Below are positions 15,517 to 24,881 of a stretch of DNA of 64,000 bases, in pieces; position 1 is the first letter of the stretch; each line of letters opens with the position of its first letter. Position numbers and translations under genes: made by a program. The notes below the pieces were generated by a model. The model did no database searches, was not told where the DNA came from, and saw only the letters and a list, made by a program, of their open reading frames with translations. The stretch covers positions 563,001 through 627,000 of the forward strand of contig NZ_JAUSVS010000001.1 in assembly GCF_030814835.1 (NCBI RefSeq), written 5' to 3'. This DNA is from Caulobacter ginsengisoli. Its GTDB lineage: Bacteria > Pseudomonadota > Alphaproteobacteria > Caulobacterales > Caulobacteraceae.

Positions 15517-17109
15517 ATGCCCCGCCTTGTCAGCTCGATCGACCCCGCCTCCGAGGCCTTCAAGGCCAATGCCGCCGTCAATACCGCCCTGGCGGAGGAC
15601 CTGCGCGCCAAGGTCGCCCAGGCGGCCCTGGGCGGTCCCGAATCCTCGCGCACCCGCCATGCCGGCCGCGGCAAGCTGCTGCCCCGCGAGCGGGTCGAGC
15701 GGCTGCTGGATCCCGGCTCCCCCTTCCTGGAGGTCGGCCAGCTGGCGGCCAATGGCCTGTATGGCGAGGACATCCCCGGCGCCGGCCTGATCACAGGCAT
15801 CGGCCGGGTCTCGGGCCGCGAGGTGATGATCGTCTGCAACGACGCCACCGTGAAGGGCGGCACCTACTATCCGATGACGGTCAAGAAGCACCTGCGGGCC
15901 CAGGAGATCGCCCTGCAGAACCGCCTGCCGTGCGTCTATCTGGTCGATAGCGGTGGGGCCAACCTGCCGCACCAGGACGAGGTCTTCCCCGACCGCGACC
16001 ATTTCGGCCGCATCTTCTACAACCAGGCCCGGATGAGCGCCGAGGGCATCGCCCAGATCGCCTGCGTGATGGGTAGCTGCACGGCCGGCGGCGCCTATGT
16101 GCCGGCGATGAGCGACGAGACCGTCATTGTCCGCAACCAGGGCACCATTTTCCTGGGCGGGCCGCCGCTGGTGAAGGCCGCCACCGGCGAGATCATCAGC
16201 GCCGAGGAACTGGGCGGCGCCGACACCCATGGCCGGCGCTCAGGCGTGGTCGACCATGTCGCCAACAATGACGAGCACGCGCTGGACATCGTCCGCTCGA
16301 TCGTCGCCAACCTCAACACGGTCAAGGCCGTGGAGATGGATGTCCGCGAGCCCCGGCCGCCGGCTTTCGACCCCTCCGAAATCTACGGCATCGTCCCCCA
16401 GGACGTCCGCGCCCCGTACGACGTGCGCGAGGTCATCGCCCGCATCGTCGACGGCAGCGAGTTCGACGAGTTCAAGGCCCTTTACGGCACGACCCTGATC
16501 TGCGGCTTCGCCCGCATCTGGGGCTACCCGGTCGCCATCCTGGCCAACAACGGGGTGCTGTTCAGCGAGAGCGCGCTCAAAGCAGCCCACTTCATTGAGC
16601 TTGCTTGTAAGAGAAAGATCCCGCTGATCTTCCTGCAGAACATCTCCGGCTTCATGGTCGGCGGCAAATACGAGGCCGGCGGCATCGCCAAGGACGGGGC
16701 CAAGATGGTCACCGCCGTCGCCAGCGCCAACGTCCCCAAGTTCACCGTACTGATCGGCGGCAGCTTCGGGGCCGGCAACTACGGCATGTGCGGCCGGGCC
16801 TACAGCCCGCGTTTCCTGTTCACCTGGCCCAACAGCCGCATCAGCGTCATGGGCGGCGAGCAGGCCGCCGCCGTCCTGGCCACCGTCCACCGCGACGCCG
16901 ACAAATGGACCCCCGAGCAGGAAGAAGCGTTCAAGGCTCCGGTGCGACAGAAATACGAGGACGAAGGCAACCCCTACCACGCCACCGCCCGCCTCTGGGA
17001 CGACGGGGTCATCGACCCGGCCCAGACGCGAGATGTCCTGGGTCTGGCGATTAGCGCCAGCCTCAACGCCCCCATCCCCGACACGCCGTTCGGCGTGTTC
17101 CGCATGTGA
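15517..17109 (+). CDS. liuB: 3-Methylcrotonyl-CoA carboxylase, carboxyltransferase (beta) subunit
   Basis: A 530-residue acetyl-CoA-carboxylase-type carboxyltransferase. It moves CO2 from carboxybiotin to 3-methylcrotonyl-CoA, giving 3-methylglutaconyl-CoA in leucine catabolism. Visible signatures are [20 protein letters not shown] and [19 protein letters not shown] in the N-lobe, and [20 protein letters not shown] and [20 protein letters not shown] in the C-lobe. SGGANLPHQ is typical of the methylcrotonyl rather than the propionyl enzyme. The ATG at 15517 begins the conserved [10 protein letters not shown]. It works with the biotin-bearing subunit at 18899-20893. Confidence 0.93.
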   Translation: MPRLVSSIDPASEAFKANAAVNTALAEDLRAKVAQAALGGPESSRTRHAGRGKLLPRERVERLLDPGSPFLEVGQLAANGLYGEDIPGAGLITGIGRVSGREVMIVCNDATVKGGTYYPMTVKKHLRAQEIALQNRLPCVYLVDSGGANLPHQDEVFPDRDHFGRIFYNQARMSAEGIAQIACVMGSCTAGGAYVPAMSDETVIVRNQGTIFLGGPPLVKAATGEIISAEELGGADTHGRRSGVVDHVANNDEHALDIVRSIVANLNTVKAVEMDVREPRPPAFDPSEIYGIVPQDVRAPYDVREVIARIVDGSEFDEFKALYGTTLICGFARIWGYPVAILANNGVLFSESALKAAHFIELACKRKIPLIFLQNISGFMVGGKYEAGGIAKDGAKMVTAVASANVPKFTVLIGGSFGAGNYGMCGRAYSPRFLFTWPNSRISVMGGEQAAAVLATVHRDADKWTPEQEEAFKAPVRQKYEDEGNPYHATARLWDDGVIDPAQTRDVLGLAISASLNAPIPDTPFGVFRM

Positions 17110-17116
17110 GTAACCG

Positions 17117-17956
17117 ATGACCAATCCCATCGCCGATCCCCTGGTCGAAGTCCCCGACACCGAGACCGAGAGCGAACTGGTCACCCTGACCGCCACGGTC
17201 GACGGCGTCGCCACGGTGACCATCAACCGGGCCGCCAAGCGCAACGCCTTCAACGCCGAGGTCATCTCGGCGCTCAGCCAGGTCTTCGAGAGCCTGCAGG
17301 CGGCCGACGGGGTGCGGCTGGTGCTGCTGACCGGAGCGGGGCAGGGGTTCAGCGCCGGGGCCGACCTGGAATGGATGAAGGCCGCCGTCGAATGGAGCGA
17401 GGCCGACAACCGCGAGGACGCCATGGCCCTGGCGGTGATGCTGAACCGCCTCTACGACCTGCCGGCCATGACGGTGGCCCTGGTCAATGGCGCGGCCATG
17501 GGCGGCGGGGCCGGGCTGGTCGCTGCCTGTGACTACGCCGTCGCGGTCGAGAGCGCGCAGTTTGCCTTCTCCGAGGTCAAGCTGGGCCTGACCCCGGCCA
17601 CCATCAGCCCCTATGTCGTGGCCGCTATCGGCCCGCGCCGGGCCCGGGCGCTGTTTGCCACCGGCAAGGTGTTCGACGCCGCCTTCGCCGAGAAGATCGG
17701 GCTGGTCGACGAGGTGGTGGCCGACGCCGCCGGTCTCCAGGCTGTCGCCGACCGCATCGCCGGCGAGATCAGGCTGGCCGCGCCGGGTGCGGTGGCCGAC
17801 GCCAAGCTGCTGGTCGACCATGTCGCCCACAAGAAGATCGACCACGGCCTGATGGAAGAGACCGCCAGGCGCATCGCCAAGCGCCGGGTCTCGCCGGAAG
17901 GCCAGGAGGGCGTGCGCGCCTTCCTGGATCGCAAGAAGCCCGGCTGGGCTGAATAG
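17117..17956 (+). CDS. liuC: Enoyl-CoA hydratase, probable methylglutaconyl-CoA hydratase
   Basis: A 279-residue crotonase-family protein: [12 protein letters not shown] near the start, the oxyanion segment [32 protein letters not shown], and [18 protein letters not shown] with the catalytic glutamate region. Its location between the two methylcrotonyl-CoA carboxylase subunit genes, 7 bases after liuB, points to hydration of 3-methylglutaconyl-CoA to HMG-CoA. A short acidic N-terminal extension (about 20 residues) precedes the fold. Crotonase substrate specificity cannot be read from sequence alone, so the substrate is inferred from context. Confidence 0.87.
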   Translation: MTNPIADPLVEVPDTETESELVTLTATVDGVATVTINRAAKRNAFNAEVISALSQVFESLQAADGVRLVLLTGAGQGFSAGADLEWMKAAVEWSEADNREDAMALAVMLNRLYDLPAMTVALVNGAAMGGGAGLVAACDYAVAVESAQFAFSEVKLGLTPATISPYVVAAIGPRRARALFATGKVFDAAFAEKIGLVDEVVADAAGLQAVADRIAGEIRLAAPGAVADAKLLVDHVAHKKIDHGLMEETARRIAKRRVSPEGQEGVRAFLDRKKPGWAE

Positions 17957-17975
17957 GCGAAGAGGGGCGGGGGCC

Positions 17976-18899
17976 ATGATCAGCGAGCTGGAAGCCGCCG
18001 CGGCGGATTCGGTCGGCGGCTTCTTCAGCCGCAAGCCGACCCACGCCCTGCCGCTGGGCACGCCCTGTCCCAACTGCGCCACGCCCCTGGAGGGCCCCTG
18101 GTGCCATGCCTGCGGCCAGAAGGGCGAGGAGTTCCACCGCTCGATCGGCCACCTGATCGCCGAGGCGGTCGAGGGCCTGACCCATTTCGACGGCCGCCTG
18201 TGGCAGACCCTGCCGGACCTGTTCCGCCATCCCGCCCGGCTAACCCGCAGCTACCTGGATGGCCATCGTGCGCCGCAGGTGCCGCCGTTCCGGCTGTTCC
18301 TGATCGTGGTGGTGCTGGTCTTCTTCGCCGGCGGCCTGAACCAGAACACCCAGACCCGCGTGGACATGCCCAAGCCCGGGCAGAAGGTGCTGGTCACACC
18401 GGGCGCCAAGCTCAGCATCCAGCAGGACGATATGGAGGCCGCCAAACGCAGGGGACCCTTCCAGCGTTGGGTGATCGAGCACGGTCAGGCGGCGATGAAG
18501 GATCCCGCCGCCTACGACCGCGCCTTCCATGACTGGTCGCACCGCCTGGCGATCCTGGCCCTGCCGATGGCCGCCGGCTTGCTGGGCCTGCTGTTCATGT
18601 TCCCGCGCCGCCGCTTCTATCTGTTCGACCACCTGATCTTCTCGATGCATTCGCTGTCGTTCATGGGGCTGCTGCTCAGCCTCAGCTCGGCGCTGGCCGC
18701 GGTCATCGGCGGCTGGTCGCAGCTGCTGCTCTGGGCGATCCCGGTGCATCTGTTCTTCCACATGCGGGGGGTCTATGGCAGCGGGGTGGTCGCCACCCTG
18801 GCCCGGATGGTGGCGCTGCTCATCGGCGGCGTGTTCGCCGGCGGAATCATCGTCGTTATCGTCGCCCTGCTGGGCCTGACAGCCATGGGCGCTCATTGA
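17976..18899 (+). CDS. DUF3667 family membrane protein with zinc ribbon
   Basis: A 307-residue protein. A zinc ribbon near residues 30-47 has CPNC and CHAC pairs (GTPCPNCATPLEGPWCHACGQ). FHRSIGHLIAEAVEGLTHFDGRLW and RHPARLTRSYLDGHRAPQVPPFRLFL are characteristic of DUF3667. There are about five membrane helices, the first at VVVLVFFAGG and the rest after residue 180. The function is unknown. It sits in frame within the leucine operon, 19 bases after liuC and overlapping the next start by one base (TGATG at 18897-18901), although it has no obvious metabolic role there. Confidence 0.85.
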   Translation: MISELEAAAADSVGGFFSRKPTHALPLGTPCPNCATPLEGPWCHACGQKGEEFHRSIGHLIAEAVEGLTHFDGRLWQTLPDLFRHPARLTRSYLDGHRAPQVPPFRLFLIVVVLVFFAGGLNQNTQTRVDMPKPGQKVLVTPGAKLSIQQDDMEAAKRRGPFQRWVIEHGQAAMKDPAAYDRAFHDWSHRLAILALPMAAGLLGLLFMFPRRRFYLFDHLIFSMHSLSFMGLLLSLSSALAAVIGGWSQLLLWAIPVHLFFHMRGVYGSGVVATLARMVALLIGGVFAGGIIVVIVALLGLTAMGAH

Positions 18900-20893
18900 T
18901 GATTTCATCCCTGCTGATCGCCAACCGCGGCGAGATCGCCCGCCGGATCATCCGCACCGCCCGCCGGATGGGCGTGCGCACCATCGCCGTCTATTCCGAG
19001 GCCGACGCCGGCGCGCCGCACGTGCAGGAGGCCGACGAGGCCGTGCTGATCGGCCCGTCGCCGGCCCGCGAGAGCTATCTGGTCGCCGACAAGATTCTGG
19101 CCGCCGCCAAGGCGACCGGCGCCGAGGCCATCCATCCCGGCTATGGCTTCCTGTCCGAAAACGCCGCCTTCGCCCGCGCCGTGAAGGCCGCCGGTCTGAT
19201 CTGGGTGGGCCCGCCGCCGGAGGCCATCGAGGCCATGGGCCTGAAGGACGCCGCCAAGAGCCGCATGCAGGCGGCCGGCGTGCCGGTGACCCCCGGCTAT
19301 CTCGGCGAGAACCAAAGCCTGACGCGCCTCCAGTCCGAGGCCGACAAGACCGGCTATCCGGTGCTGATCAAGGCCGTGGCCGGCGGCGGCGGCAAGGGCA
19401 TGCGCAAGGTCGAGGCGGCCGCCGACTTCGCCGCCGCCCTGGCCAGCTGCCAGCGCGAGGCCGCCGCCAGCTTTGGCGACGACAAGGTGCTGATCGAGAA
19501 ATACGTCACCCGCCCGCGCCACATCGAGGTGCAGGTGTTCGGCGACAGCCACGGTAACGCCGTCCACCTGTTCGAGCGCGACTGCTCGCTGCAGCGCCGC
19601 CACCAGAAGGTCATCGAGGAGGCCCCGGCCCCCGGCATGGACGCCGCCACCCGGGCCGCCGTCTGCGACGCCGCGGTCAAGGCTGCCCGCGCCGTGAACT
19701 ACGAGGGCGCCGGCACGGTGGAATTCATCGCCGACGCTTCCGAGGGCCTGCGCGCCGACCGCATCTGGTTCATGGAAATGAACACCCGCCTGCAGGTCGA
19801 GCACCCGGTCACCGAGGCCATCACCGGCCAGGACCTGGTGGAATGGCAGCTGAGGGTGGCGTCGGGCGAGCCGCTGCCGCTGAAGCAGGAAGATCTGTCG
19901 ATCAACGGCTGGGCGATGGAAGCGCGGCTCTATGCGGAGAACCCGGCGACGGGATTCCTGCCCTCGACGGGCCCGCTCGATCACTTCCAGCTACCCGACT
20001 TCGTGCGCGTGGACAGCGCGGTGGAGGAGGGCGGCGAAGTCACCCCCTTCTACGACCCGATGATCGCCAAGCTGATCGCGACCGGTGAGACCCGCGAGGC
20101 GGCGGCCGAGGCGTTGGCTGAGGCCTGCGCCGCGGTCGAGGTCTGGCCGGTCAAGACCAACGCCGCCTTCCTGGCCCGCTGCGCGAGCCATCCCGACTTC
20201 GTGGCCGGCGCCATCGATACCGGTTTCATCGAGGCGCGGCTGGACGACCTCATCGCCGAGGTCGCGCCTTCCAATCGCACCGTGATGACCGCGGCGGCCT
20301 CGTTCGCCATCTCGGCCGACGAGGATGGCTGGCGGGTCCTGCGCGGGCCCTGGAATGATGGACTGTTCAATTTCCGCATGAACGGACCGTCGCTGGGCTG
20401 GATGCCGATCCATCACGCCGGCAAGCGGCTGGACATCTCTCTGGAAGGCACGGCTTACGACGGCTCCGCGCCCAAGCATTCGGGTCTGTGGGTCCACTAT
20501 GCCGGCGAGACCTCCATGGCCTATGGCATGGCCGCCTGCGTGGCGTTCCTGGAGGACGACGAGCCCAATCCGGTGCTCGGCGTGGATGAAAACCTGAAGG
20601 TGGTGTTCCAGCAGGGCGCGGCCCTGGAGTTCCGCCGCAGCGCGGTGCTCGACGAGGCGGGCAGCGCCTCCGACGGCTCGATCCGCTCGCCCATGCCCGG
20701 CAAGATCGTCTCGGTCTCGGTCAAGGTCGGCGACAAGGTCACCAAGGGCCAGCCGCTGCTGGTGCTGGAGGCCATGAAGATGGAGCACGCCATGACCGCC
20801 CCGTTCGACGGGGTGGTGGCCGAGCTGAACGCCACGCCCGGCGGCCAGGTCAGCGAGGGCGTGGTGCTGGCGAAGCTGGAGCCGAGTTCCTAA
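18899..20893 (+). CDS. liuD: 3-Methylcrotonyl-CoA carboxylase, biotin carboxylase/BCCP (alpha) subunit
   Basis: A 664-residue biotin-dependent subunit. Residues 1-~450 are biotin carboxylase: [20 protein letters not shown], the ATP loop [32 protein letters not shown] and [17 protein letters not shown] middle beta-rich BT-like region follows, and the C-terminal biotinyl domain has LEAMKMEHAM with the lysine to be biotinylated near residue 627. It carboxylates biotin for the beta subunit. The ATG at 18899 overlaps the preceding stop. Order, length and the MCC beta neighbour support methylcrotonyl- rather than propionyl-CoA carboxylase. Confidence 0.92.
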   Translation: MISSLLIANRGEIARRIIRTARRMGVRTIAVYSEADAGAPHVQEADEAVLIGPSPARESYLVADKILAAAKATGAEAIHPGYGFLSENAAFARAVKAAGLIWVGPPPEAIEAMGLKDAAKSRMQAAGVPVTPGYLGENQSLTRLQSEADKTGYPVLIKAVAGGGGKGMRKVEAAADFAAALASCQREAAASFGDDKVLIEKYVTRPRHIEVQVFGDSHGNAVHLFERDCSLQRRHQKVIEEAPAPGMDAATRAAVCDAAVKAARAVNYEGAGTVEFIADASEGLRADRIWFMEMNTRLQVEHPVTEAITGQDLVEWQLRVASGEPLPLKQEDLSINGWAMEARLYAENPATGFLPSTGPLDHFQLPDFVRVDSAVEEGGEVTPFYDPMIAKLIATGETREAAAEALAEACAAVEVWPVKTNAAFLARCASHPDFVAGAIDTGFIEARLDDLIAEVAPSNRTVMTAAASFAISADEDGWRVLRGPWNDGLFNFRMNGPSLGWMPIHHAGKRLDISLEGTAYDGSAPKHSGLWVHYAGETSMAYGMAACVAFLEDDEPNPVLGVDENLKVVFQQGAALEFRRSAVLDEAGSASDGSIRSPMPGKIVSVSVKVGDKVTKGQPLLVLEAMKMEHAMTAPFDGVVAELNATPGGQVSEGVVLAKLEPSS

Positions 20894-20904
20894 ATCCCCG
20901 CCCC

Positions 20905-21312
20905 ATGGCCCTGCATCTGATCAAGCTCTGTGTCGGCGTCGACACCCTGGAGGAACTGCGCGAATGGCGCGCCGAGCGGGACAAGGCCGGCCATAAGCCG
21001 CTGGTCCCCACCCGCCAGACCCCCAAGCGGGCGGCCGAGATCGTCGATGGCGGCTCGCTCTACTGGGTGATCAAGGGCCAGATCATGGTTCGTCAGGCCA
21101 TCCTGGACATCCGCACCCTGGACAGCGGCCCCCAGCCCTGCCGCATCGACCTGGACCCGCTGCTGGTCCCGACCTACCCGCACCCCCGCCGCGCCTTCCA
21201 GGGCTGGCGCTACCTGGACCCCAAGGACGCTCCCGCGGATCTGCCGAACGGGGCGCTGGGGGATATGCCCGAGGATCTGGCGCGGCAGCTGCGGGAACTG
21301 GGGGCCTGGTAG
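20905..21312 (+). CDS. DUF1489 family protein
   Basis: A 135-residue cytosolic protein. The start MALHLIKLCVGVDTLEELREW and the segments LVPTRQTPKRAAEIVDGGSLYWVIKG and FQGWRYL are the conserved blocks of DUF1489, a small alphaproteobacterial family of unknown function. There is no membrane helix or signal peptide. It follows the carboxylase subunit by 11 bases and may be read from the same transcript. Confidence 0.85.
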   Translation: MALHLIKLCVGVDTLEELREWRAERDKAGHKPLVPTRQTPKRAAEIVDGGSLYWVIKGQIMVRQAILDIRTLDSGPQPCRIDLDPLLVPTYPHPRRAFQGWRYLDPKDAPADLPNGALGDMPEDLARQLRELGAW

Positions 21313-21375
21313 GTCCGGTCTGATCCATGTGGGCTGACCGCGCGTATCCGCCTTCCATACAAGGGAGGCACGCCA

Positions 21376-21741
21376 ATGCGCGGATTTCTGATCTTCACCA
21401 CCGTCGTCTACGGCTTCTTCGGACTGGGCCTGCTGGCCATTCCGGCGCCGTTCCTCAGCCCCTACGGCATCTCGGTCGACATGGGCGGCCAGCTGATGTG
21501 CCGCATCCTGGGCGCGGCGCTGCTGGGGTTCGCCTGGGTGTTCTGGAGCGTCCGATCGGCCAAGCGCGAGGGTGCAATGCTCGCCGTCCTGCGGGGCAGC
21601 TTCGTCTACAACGCCATCGATACGGTGGTGCTGCTGATCGCCATGAACCGGGGCGAGTTGGGCGTGCTGTCCTGGGGCCCCATCGGCCTGCACATCGTCA
21701 TGGCGCTGGGCTTTGGCTGGTTTGGTCTGCGCCGGGGCTGA
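21376..21741 (+). CDS. Small four-helix membrane protein of unknown function
   Basis: A 121-residue hydrophobic protein with four predicted helices: FLIFTTVVYGFFGLGLLAI, a segment around MCRILGAALLGFAWVFW, AVLRGSFVYNAIDTVVLLIA, and IGLHIVMALGFGWFGL. A ribosome-binding site (GGGAGGCACGCCA) precedes the ATG at 21376. The family is not recognised with certainty; it resembles small DoxX-like or DUF4345-like inner-membrane proteins only in general layout. Confidence 0.65.
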   Translation: MRGFLIFTTVVYGFFGLGLLAIPAPFLSPYGISVDMGGQLMCRILGAALLGFAWVFWSVRSAKREGAMLAVLRGSFVYNAIDTVVLLIAMNRGELGVLSWGPIGLHIVMALGFGWFGLRRG

Positions 21742-21866
21742 TCGCCCCTGCGACTCCGCGTCTTGTGGACAACCTGTGACTCGAAGTTGACCCTGGGGCT
21801 AGGCGAGGTGTCTCGTCGTCCTGATCGCCACTGAGTCGGCGACCGGATTTGGCCAGGGAGCCATCG

Positions 21867-22703
21867 ATGAATCAGCCGCGCGTTATCGTCGTCGGCAACG
21901 AAAAGGGCGGGGCCGGCAAGTCCACCATCGCCGTCCATCTGGCCACCGCCCTGCTACACGGCAAGGCCAGCGTGGCGGTCATCGACCTGGACCTGCGCCA
22001 GGCGTCGACCAGCCGCTTCTTCGCCAATCGCGCCGCCTGGATCGCCAGCAATCGGGCCGATCTGCCCCAGCCGCTGATCCGCAACACGTCCGAGGACGGG
22101 GTCGCCCTGGCCCTGGCCGACGCCGACACTCAGATGACCGCCTTCGCCAAGGCCTATGCCGCCGCCAAGGCCGACGCCGAGTTCGTGATCATCGACACCC
22201 CCGGGGGCGACACGGTGCTGTCGCGCTCGGCCCACGCCCTGGCCGACCTGATCGTCACCCCGATGAACGACAGCTTCGTCGACTTCGACATGCTGGGCCA
22301 TGTCGATCCGGTGACCCTGGAGCTGCTCAAGCCCAGCCTCTATGCCGAGACCGTCTGGCAGGCCCGCAAGGAGCGCGCCCTGGCCGGCCAACGCCAGGCC
22401 CTGGACTGGCTGGTGCTGCAGAACCGCCTGGGCGGCGTCGAGGCCCGCAACAAGCGCCGGGTCGACCAGCGGCTGCACGCCCTGGCCAAGCGGATCGGCT
22501 TCCGGGTCGGCCCGGGCCTGCGCGACCGGGTCATCTATCGCGAGCTCTTCCCTTACGGCCTGACCATCGCCGACCTCTCGACCGGCGTGCGCCCGGCCCA
22601 GATGTCGCTGGCCCATGTGGCGGCCCGCCAGGAACTGCGTGCGCTGATGCAGGCCACGGGCCTGGGCGCCTGGACCGGCGACGAACTGCTCGCCGCGGAG
22701 TAG
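21867..22703 (+). CDS. mipZ: Division-plane positioning ATPase MipZ
   Basis: A 278-residue ParA/MinD-type ATPase that forms a pole-to-midcell gradient through ParB and inhibits FtsZ, so the Z ring forms at midcell. VIVVGNEKGGAGKSTIAVHL carries the deviant Walker A; AVIDLDLRQASTSRFF, VIIDTPGGD (Walker B) and VTPMNDSFVDFDMLG are MipZ-specific, as are WLVLQNRL and VGPGLRDRVIYRELFPYGLT. The ATG at 21867 follows AGGGAG. The residue pattern matches C. crescentus MipZ as I recall it, and is a strong marker for the Caulobacterales and relatives. Confidence 0.95.
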   Translation: MNQPRVIVVGNEKGGAGKSTIAVHLATALLHGKASVAVIDLDLRQASTSRFFANRAAWIASNRADLPQPLIRNTSEDGVALALADADTQMTAFAKAYAAAKADAEFVIIDTPGGDTVLSRSAHALADLIVTPMNDSFVDFDMLGHVDPVTLELLKPSLYAETVWQARKERALAGQRQALDWLVLQNRLGGVEARNKRRVDQRLHALAKRIGFRVGPGLRDRVIYRELFPYGLTIADLSTGVRPAQMSLAHVAARQELRALMQATGLGAWTGDELLAAE

Positions 22704-22746
22704 CGGCTGGTTGCTCCCGGACCTGAAGGGGCGCTAGGTCTGCCGC

Positions 22747-23169
22747 ATGTATCTGGTGCTCATCGTTGCGGCGGTCTTCGCCTTCCTCGTCTGGCTCGGC
22801 CGGCGGAACGGCAAGCCGCTGCTGCCGCATCGTGGCTGGCGGACGGCCGCTGGCGGCTTCGCGGCCCTGGGCCTGGCCGGCGGCGGCTTTCTGGCCGTGA
22901 CCGGGCGAGTGCTGCCCGGCGCGCTCCTGGCCGCCGCGGCCGCCGCCGTCGCCTTCAGCGCTCGCCGCAACCCGGTCCGCAAGCCCGTCCCCGAGCCTTC
23001 CAGCATCATTGAGGCCCGCGCCATCCTGGGCGTCGGCCCCGGCGCCACCCGCGAGGAGATCCAGGCCGCCTACAACCGCCTGATCCGCATGGCCCACCCC
23101 GACGTCGGCGGCACCTCAGGCCTGGCGGCTCAGCTCAACGCGGCGCGCGACGCGCTGCTGGGCGGCTAG
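22747..23169 (+). CDS. Membrane-anchored J-domain protein
   Basis: A 140-residue protein with an N-terminal membrane helix (LVLIVAAVFAFLVWLG), a second hydrophobic segment (GGFAALGLAGGGFLAV, then LLAAAAAAVAF) and a C-terminal J domain (residues ~83-140) with the essential HPD in IRMAHPDVGGTSG. J domains stimulate the ATPase of DnaK. This is the TIM14/DjlA-like layout with the J domain at the C-terminus. It lies 43 bases after mipZ and abuts the next gene. Confidence 0.85.
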   Translation: MYLVLIVAAVFAFLVWLGRRNGKPLLPHRGWRTAAGGFAALGLAGGGFLAVTGRVLPGALLAAAAAAVAFSARRNPVRKPVPEPSSIIEARAILGVGPGATREEIQAAYNRLIRMAHPDVGGTSGLAAQLNAARDALLGG

Positions 23170-23577
23170 GTGCGAGCCGCCGCCTGCCATTGTGGTCAAC
23201 TGTCGCTGACCTGCGAGGGTGAGCCGCGCAAGATCTCGCAATGCCACTGCTCCGACTGCCAGCGTCGCACGGGCAGCGTTTTCAGCATCGCCGCCTTCTT
23301 CGACCGCGCGGCCGTGACCGTTAGTGGCGAGGCGGGCGCCTTCACCCGCGACTCGGGCAGCGGCCATCCGGTGACCTTCCGCTTTTGCCCGAAATGCGGT
23401 TCGAACCTCTGGTGGGAGCCGGCCCGTATGCCCGACCGCATCGGCGTGGCCGTGGGCGCCTTCGCCGACCCCGGCTTCCCGCCGCCAGAGCAGTCGGTGT
23501 GGAACCAGGATCGCCACGCCTGGGTCGCCCTGCGCGAGGGCGTGCCGGCCTTCGAGCAGAATCCGCCGCCGCGCTAA
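23170..23577 (+). CDS. GFA (glutathione-dependent formaldehyde-activating, Mss4-like fold) family protein
   Basis: A 135-residue zinc protein. The start is a GTG immediately after the preceding TAG (23167-23169). Zinc ligands appear as CHCGQLSLTCEG, QCHCSDCQRRTGSVF and FRFCPKCGSNLWW, the hallmark cysteines of the GFA family. Family members include the glutathione-dependent formaldehyde-activating enzyme and many of unknown substrate, so no activity is assigned. The stop overlaps that of the convergent hydrolase by four bases (CTAA at 23574-23577). Confidence 0.88.
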   Translation: MRAAACHCGQLSLTCEGEPRKISQCHCSDCQRRTGSVFSIAAFFDRAAVTVSGEAGAFTRDSGSGHPVTFRFCPKCGSNLWWEPARMPDRIGVAVGAFADPGFPPPEQSVWNQDRHAWVALREGVPAFEQNPPPR

Positions 23578-24659
23578 GGCTGCTTGGGCCCCACATCCCT
23601 CAGCAGCGTCACGAACACCTTCCCCGGCTCCTCGATCGGCATCAGATGGGCCGAGTTCTCGAACCAGGTCGCGCCCTTGGCCGGCGCCTTGAGCCGGGCC
23701 AGCCAGGCCTCGGCGATGGACGATGGCGTTGTCCAGTCATGGCGGCCCAGGAAGAAGTAGACGGGCACATCCACCTTGCGGACCGACTGGAAGCTGATGT
23801 CGGTCATCTGCGGCAGCATGCGGGTGATGGTCAGCAGGCTGCCGGCGTCGAAGGCCTTGCGGTCGCTGTCGACATAGTCCGGCGAGATGCGCAGGGTGCG
23901 GAAATAGGCGTCGGCGTTGTCCCGGCCCGCCATCAGCCCGCCGAAGTGGATGTTCCACTCCCGCTCGACTCCGACCCGCTCGATGGTCAGGGGACCGGGT
24001 CCCGGATAGGGGGCCAGGGCCTCCAGATCCTTGATGGCCTTGTCATTCTTGGCCGCCCGGGCCTGGGCCAGGGTCCAGTCGTAGCCAAGCCGTTCGTTCT
24101 CGCGGAAATCGATGATCTGACCGATGCCGACATAGGCCTGGACCAGATCGGGGCGCTGGATGGCCACCGACAGGCCCACGACCGTCCCCCAGCTGTGGCC
24201 GACCACGATGATCTTCTGCTTGCCGTAGCGCGCTTTCAGCAGCTCGATCAGCTCGATGGCGTCATCGACATAGCGCTGCGGGGTCAGGGTGGCCGGGTCG
24301 GGGACCGGGTTGGCGGCGTAGGTCTTGCCGGCGGCCCGCTGGTCCCATTGGACGACGGTGAAATACTCCTCCCAGGGCCGCTGAAAGCTCCAGGACATCG
24401 GCATCTCCGGCGAGCCCGGCCCGCCGTGGATGAAGAGGATGATCGGGTTCCTGCGGTCAGCGCCCCGCACGCTGATCCGCTGATCGATGCCGCCGATCGG
24501 CGCGTTGAAGGCCTCTTGCACCCCGTTCGGGGTTACGATCGCCTGCGCGTCGGTGACGATCTTACGGGCCGGCTCGTAGTCGACCTTGGGTGGCTCCTCG
24601 GCGACCGAGGCGGTGAGGGGAGCGAGGACCAGGGCGAGGGCCAGGAGGAAACGGCGCAT
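23574..24659 (-). CDS. Exported alpha/beta hydrolase, proline iminopeptidase-like (S33)
   Basis: A 361-residue protein with a clear signal peptide (MRRFLLALALVLAPLTASVA). Alpha/beta hydrolase signatures are the oxyanion LFIHGGPGSPEMPMSW, WDQRAAGKTYA and the nucleophile elbow VVGHSWGTVVGL; FFLGRHDWTTP contributes the acid and SAHLMPIEEP the histidine. HGGPG with DQRAAGKT is typical of prolyl iminopeptidases and relatives. Periplasmic location is inferred from the signal peptide. The substrate is unknown. Confidence 0.85.
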   Translation of the reverse strand: MRRFLLALALVLAPLTASVAEEPPKVDYEPARKIVTDAQAIVTPNGVQEAFNAPIGGIDQRISVRGADRRNPIILFIHGGPGSPEMPMSWSFQRPWEEYFTVVQWDQRAAGKTYAANPVPDPATLTPQRYVDDAIELIELLKARYGKQKIIVVGHSWGTVVGLSVAIQRPDLVQAYVGIGQIIDFRENERLGYDWTLAQARAAKNDKAIKDLEALAPYPGPGPLTIERVGVEREWNIHFGGLMAGRDNADAYFRTLRISPDYVDSDRKAFDAGSLLTITRMLPQMTDISFQSVRKVDVPVYFFLGRHDWTTPSSIAEAWLARLKAPAKGATWFENSAHLMPIEEPGKVFVTLLRDVGPKQP

Positions 24660-24749
24660 CAGGGAACTCCGAAGGCTACTGGCCTTTCGATAGTCCCGGC
24701 GGGGACGGTGGGCACGTTAAGTTTCCACCATGTTCAGTAACCCAAAAAT

Positions 24750-24873
24750 CCGCTCATCCCCGCGAAAGCGGGGGCCCAGGCTTTTTGCTGTTGAGGGCGA
24801 TTCTGAAAGGCCGGGGCGGTTGCAAGCCCGCAACGAAAAACACCTGGGTCCCCGCTTTCGCGGGGATGAGCGG
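24750..24873. repeat. REP-like inverted pair, family 1
   Basis: Two 31-base arms (24750-24780 and 24843-24873) in opposite orientation differ at one position. Each arm contains its own hairpin, CCCCGCGAAAGCGGGG, preceded by CCGCTCAT. The pair lies between the stop of the ABC-F gene and the 5' end of the hydrolase gene. The spacing of 62 bases also shows partial symmetry near the arms (CTTTTTG against CGAAAAAC). There is no transposase. It resembles REP/BIME-type elements. Confidence 0.85.
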
Positions 24874-24881
24874 CTGAAAGG

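Noticed and set aside
24750-24873. Insertion sequence
   Set aside because: The inverted arms enclose only 62 bases with no coding capacity or target duplication.
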